From assembly GCA_029721435.1 (NCBI GenBank), contig CM056573.1:100803447-100867446 (forward strand): a stretch of 64,000 nt of DNA, in the 5' to 3' direction. Shown in pieces: positions 60,386 through 64,000 of this stretch. This stretch comes from Gymnothorax reevesii (lineage: Eukaryota; Chordata; Actinopteri; Anguilliformes; Muraenidae). Every line of letters begins with the position of its first letter. Position 1 is the first letter of the stretch. A program made the position numbers and the translations under genes. The notes under the pieces were generated by a model, which was not told the DNA's origin, searched no databases, and was given only the letters and a program-made list of their open reading frames with translations.

Positions 60386-61263
60386 CAATTTCCGATATTA
60401 CTATTTTAGTGAGTTGTCTTTTCTCCTGATAGGGCGTCAAAAGTGTGTATACAAGCTTGTGTTTTGCTTGGGCTAGGGGAGGTGGGAACAGGGTGCTGGG
60501 TGAACGTTCTGGCCGTACTATTAGCAGTGTGCTGGCTAATGGGGCTCTGAAGAAAAATGGAGAAAACTGCTCGAAAATCAATAATTCTTGTTGAACTTCA
60601 TGGGTCAAAAGTTGCTTTGTGTTAAACATATGATTATTTTATGATTTGACAGTGTGCAATTTTGAGGGCTCTGCCAGTGACTTGGAGAGCTACATTATTT
60701 TGGTTCATAAACCTAGTCCATCAACATCAGGTGATTTGCGATTCAGTGTGCAAGATTACACAATTAAAATATTTGCAAATTATTCAGGATAAAGCCATGA
60801 CTCCCTCATACTAGCAAACTGCCGTTCTTGCAGTCTTCTTCGTGAACCCCCCCCCAGAGGGATGGCTGTATGGAGTCCATGGCATATTATGCCTAAACCT
60901 GTGTGAAATTCCATTAAATGGAAAATTGGAAACGCAGGTTAGTTAATATACTCGCATGGTCACTGAATAGAAGTGACTGCAAAACAAAGAAATGTTTGAG
61001 GAAATAAGTGTCAATGAGTATGTGCTCATAATAAATGAGATTTTTTTAAATAATAATTACACAGAGTTCTGATCAGTCTTGTATTAATTTTCGTTTTATT
61101 TGTTGCTCAGTATAAAGAGAATGTTATGAGCACTTCAGGCATTTCGGTTAGTCCGGCATGGATCAGCCGGTTACCAGCAATCATCTCAAAATCAATTTTG
61201 AACCAAACTGACCTACGGAAACAATACCTGCAGTACCTGTGTGAGGACATTTTTCATCGGAAT
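60386..61263. other. Non-genic stretch
   Basis: No gene or element was recognised beyond short C-rich and A/T-rich runs. Confidence 0.45.
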
Positions 61264-61273
61264 ATGATTAAAA

Positions 61274-61476
61274 TCGGGGTGCCCCGGCAGCTCATTGGTC
61301 TCACCGCGCGCACCAATAAAGGCTGTGTCCTTCCCGCAGCAACCTGGGTTCGATTCCCGCTCGGGTCATTTGCTGCATGTCGTCCCCCATTCTTATCCCC
61401 AACTTTCTTGTCTCTCTACACTGTATAACTGTCAAATAAAGGAAAAATTCCCAAAAAATAATATTAAAAAAAGAAC
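61274..61476 (+). mobile_element. tRNA-derived SINE with target duplication
   Basis: Polymerase III box A-like CAGCTCATTGG (61,288-61,298) and box B GGTTCGATTCC (61,347-61,357) lie in a tRNA-like head. A tail with CATGTCGTCCCCC, TGTCTCTCTACACTGT and AAATAAAGG follows, then an A-rich end. ATGATTAAAA occurs at 61,264-61,273 and 61,477-61,486, a 10-bp duplication that fixes both boundaries. Confidence 0.92.
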
Positions 61477-61689
61477 ATGATTAAAACAATTTTGATAAAC
61501 ATTTGAAAATGCATTTCTTATTTGCTAACTTTTTTGGACATTACACAGATCAAGTTTTAGCATTGATTTGCTTGTGCGCCTTCAATTTGTGAGCTTTTTT
61601 AACCTGTCTCTGCAGTGAAGTGAAAATCCACCCTCACATCAACAATTTGGCAAGATGCAAAGGCATCTGGCTGTGAAAGGACATGAGGG

Positions 61690-61890
61690 ATGACACTCCG
61701 TTTTATTTCACTTCTAAGCCCAAAACGCACCTATGATTAATTAAGAAATTAAGCACGACCCCTTTGAACCTTGTGCCTTGCATTGCACCCTGATAATCTG
61801 CCGTTGAGCTAGCAAAAATAGATTCTGGCATGCCCTAAATGCACTTGCGCCATGCGGTTCAGACCATGCGCTTAGGCAGTTAAAATAAGA
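61690..61890. repeat. Probable MITE fragment
   Basis: Phrases such as CCCAAAACGCACCTATGATTAA and GCACTTGCGCCATGCG resemble recurring GC-rich fish non-autonomous DNA elements. The ends are not defined. Confidence 0.35.
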
Positions 61891-62063
61891 CTCATGTGTA
61901 CATGTTTTTTTAAGTGTATGCGTACTAGTGTATGTGTGGTAGCGATTAATATATTGCGGTAAATTGTGGATGGTAGACAGGCAAAAAAAGGGGCAAAATG
62001 AAGAATGAATGAAGAATTTATGTTTATGAATTATTCTATTCCAGTAAATTTCCAAGTTTGGAG

Positions 62064-62100
62064 ATTTTTTTTTTTTTTTTTTGAGACCGATAATTTTTTT
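62064..62100. repeat. Poly-T run
   Basis: About 18 T, then GAGACCGATAA and 8 more T. On the minus strand it would be the A-rich tail of the L1 fragment that follows. Confidence 0.6.
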
Positions 62101-62141
62101 TCATGGATATGTAATTGATGGGAGGTATTGACTAGGTTCCT

Positions 62142-62560
62142 TCACTCCCAGTTCATGAGGATATTTTTCTTGGGGATGGTTAGGGCTATGAAGAGCACTC
62201 TGGTGAATGTGTTGTTGAAGTTGATGTTAGAGATATATCGAAGTTGACAGAGTGAGGGGTATAGTGGGACGTGGCAAACCAGGAGAAGAGAGAAGTTAGC
62301 GGTGATGCTCTGCCAAAATGTTTTGATTGGCATGCAATCCTAAGTGGCATGGATGCAGCTGTCTATAGTATTTTGCGTGCAGTGAGTGCAAATGTCTGAG
62401 TCGGTGAAGCCCATTTGAGACATCTTTTTTCCTGTGTGGTGAACTCCGTGGATAATTTTATGTTGCATTAGCTGAACGTTTGCATGAGTGGATACAGAGA
62501 AGGCATTTCTGCTAATTTGGGTCCACAAGTCAGCATCAGGGGAGATCTGTCATTTTCCCA
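62142..62560 (-). pseudogene. L1-like ORF2 C-terminal fragment
   Basis: The minus strand reads WTQISRNAFSVSTHANVQLM and QHKIIHGVHHTGKKMSQMGF, then DICTHCTQNTIDSCIHATWDC with a frameshift, then MPIKTFWQSITANF and so on to NILMNWE. The CTHC...H...C arrangement is the Cys-rich end of L1 ORF2. The 5' end is truncated and a poly-A-like tract follows, typical of a dead insertion. Confidence 0.75.
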
Positions 62561-62635
62561 TTTTGTGGAAGGGATGGACATTGTTGTGTCTGCTGTAGCT
62601 ATTTTGTTATAAATTTTGGATTAAGTTTTTTAGGT

Positions 62636-64000
62636 CACCAGAGACGAAGTCTAGTGACCCATTCTAATCGCCTTTTGTCCGTCGTCGTCCGTCGTCCATC
62701 GTGCGTCCGTAAACAATTTATATTTTTTGACGACTTCTCAGAAACCGCTGATCCGATTTCAATAAAATTTTGCAGGAACCTTCCTTGGTCAAATATGCAC
62801 CAAAATTGTGAATTATATGGTGCCCACTGTTACGGCCCCAGTTTGTTATTACAATCTACAACACAACAGCAAGGGATGACAGACACAGTTTTAAAAACTT
62901 AAAGACATTTAATTTTTAAACAAAGACAAAGACTAATAAAAACTAACTAACTGACCAAGATTGATTAGTAAAAAAAAACAGAAATATTTACAGTCCCTTT
63001 GGGTTTTCTGGTGATGTGCTGGGTGAGAAAAATCCACAAAAGAAACTTAACAGGTCTTGAACAGAAATGACAGGTCTGGTCACACGTATCCTTCTTCTTG
63101 CAATTTCTCCTACTACTTTAATGTCTCACTTCTTTTCCTTATATACTCTTTTGCAGACCCCACCCACATTTAGACCTCTTTTTTTGTAATTTTCTGAGAC
63201 TTGCCCCAGACATGTCCAGGACATGTCTAAACATGACTCCAGTCTGAGCTGAATAAAAAAAAAGGTAAATACTGCCATCCAGTGGCCTATATTCACATTA
63301 CACCACCCTCAGGGGCTCTGAGAGGTGGGGCTAAAAGTGGTCAATATGTTTTCGACTTCTCCTCAGAAACCGCTGATGCGATTTCAATAAAATTTTGCAA
63401 GAATCTTCCACGGTCAAATATGCGCCAAAATTGTAAATTATATTATGGTGACCACCCCCTGGTGCTCTGAGGGGCGGGGCTAAAAGTGGTCAAATTGGCT
63501 GAAATGTTTTAAATCTTCTTCTCCAGACCCAGATATGCTGGAAAACAATACTCTTCATAGATTGAAAGCTCTTGAGGTGCTTTATCACAATTGTGAACTT
63601 CATGACCTTCGAGCTCCATGTTTGCCCCTGGGGAGGGGGTGAAATTTACTATAGTTTATGTAGGAAAATTATACTTTTGGGTATATTTTGTCAATTTTTC
63701 TACTGGAAATCATTCAAACTTGATTGGCATTATAACCATGACATGACAGTTTGATACTGTGACATTTTTGACCCTGTCTCTTCCCCAGGGGGCTGAGGGG
63801 TAGGGCTCAAATGGGGTCATATTGCCAAAAATTTCAACAATCATCTTCTCCAGACCGAGAGAGGCTGGAAACCAATACTCTTCATAGATGGAAGGGTCTT
63901 GAGATGCTTTATCAAAATTGTTAATTTCATGGGCCCCCCAGGCTCCATGTTTGCTCCTGGGGAGGGGGTGAAGTTTACTATACTTTATGTAAGAAAATGA
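62636..64000 (+). repeat. Long dispersed repeat with internal duplication, runs off the end
   Basis: It starts TAGGTCACCAGAGACGAAGTC followed by GTCCGTCGTCGTCCGTCG. A block with CAGAAACCGCTGATSCGATTTC occurs at about 62,741 and again at about 63,365. A second block (TCTTCTCCAGACC ... GGGGAGGGGGTGAA) occurs at about 63,518-63,643 and 63,843-63,972. The solo LTR at 62,828 interrupts the first block. Confidence 0.75.
62828..63302 (-). mobile_element. Solo LTR, same family as 58,638-59,936
   Basis: TGTTACGGCCCCAG...CACATTACA matches the full LTR at 59,440-59,936 along its length. CCAC occurs at 62,824-62,827 and 63,303-63,306, a 4-bp duplication. No internal sequence remains, as expected after recombination between two LTRs. 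Confidence 0.9.

Noticed and set aside
61274..61365. Possible functional tRNA gene
   Set aside because: Box A and B are present, but the cloverleaf is imperfect, and the unit continues into a SINE tail with a target duplication.

Overview
The window is vertebrate nuclear DNA, most likely from a teleost fish. It is AT-rich and gene-poor, with spliced rather than bacterial-style genes. It holds many Tc1/mariner transposons with TA target duplications, CR1/L2/Rex-like and L1-like LINE pieces, a tRNA-derived SINE, TTAA-flanked DNA elements and a Ty3-like LTR retrotransposon. No bacterial operon, CRISPR array or phage was seen.

Host genes. The one gene I can name is cep170b or a close CEP170-family member. 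Its first coding exon lies at 51,469-51,573 on the plus strand, with a clear acceptor and donor. A CpG-rich stretch at about 40,560-41,110 is a candidate promoter and 5' UTR exon. The following intron runs to the window end, and the next FHA-domain exon was not found. Two consecutive exon-like ORFs at 5,792-6,100 and 6,679-6,864 have matching splice phase and a terminal stop. They look like the 3' end of a plus-strand gene I cannot identify. A decayed coiled-coil coding sequence lies at about 38.5-39.3 kb.

Layout. 0-15 kb: a full-length but dead Tc1 copy (1,920-3,493), the unidentified gene end, an ancient Tc1 relic, dispersed repeats and a foldback hairpin near 12.3 kb. 15.0-18.8 kb: about 150 copies of a 25-bp minisatellite with higher-order structure. 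19-31 kb: Tc1 copies, one nested in another (23,102-24,340 inside 21,509-24,376), the 3' half of a LINE, and an unassigned Cys/His-rich multicopy-type ORF (27,871-28,997). Short elements at 19.17-19.34 kb and about 31.06-31.21 kb carry a hammerhead-ribozyme-like core. 31-40 kb: a decayed L1 copy, the 5' half of the same LINE type as at 24-26 kb, a GGATCC-rich repeat, tandem repeats and Tc1 relics.

40.5-54 kb: the cep170b 5' region, with a nearly intact Tc1 (43,287-44,883) and a small TIR element in its intron. 54.6-60 kb: a nested cluster. An unidentified sequence 'S' is interrupted by a TTAA-flanked element that itself contains an inverted copy of S, and again by a young LTR retrotransposon. 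Both empty sites can be read by aligning the two S copies. 60-64 kb: a SINE with a 10-bp target duplication, an L1 ORF2 fragment, and a solo LTR inside a repeat that runs off the window end.

The sequence is a record of layered transposition around one or two host genes rather than a cooperating gene cluster. Family assignments rest on recalled protein motifs and on comparisons within the window; no database search was run.
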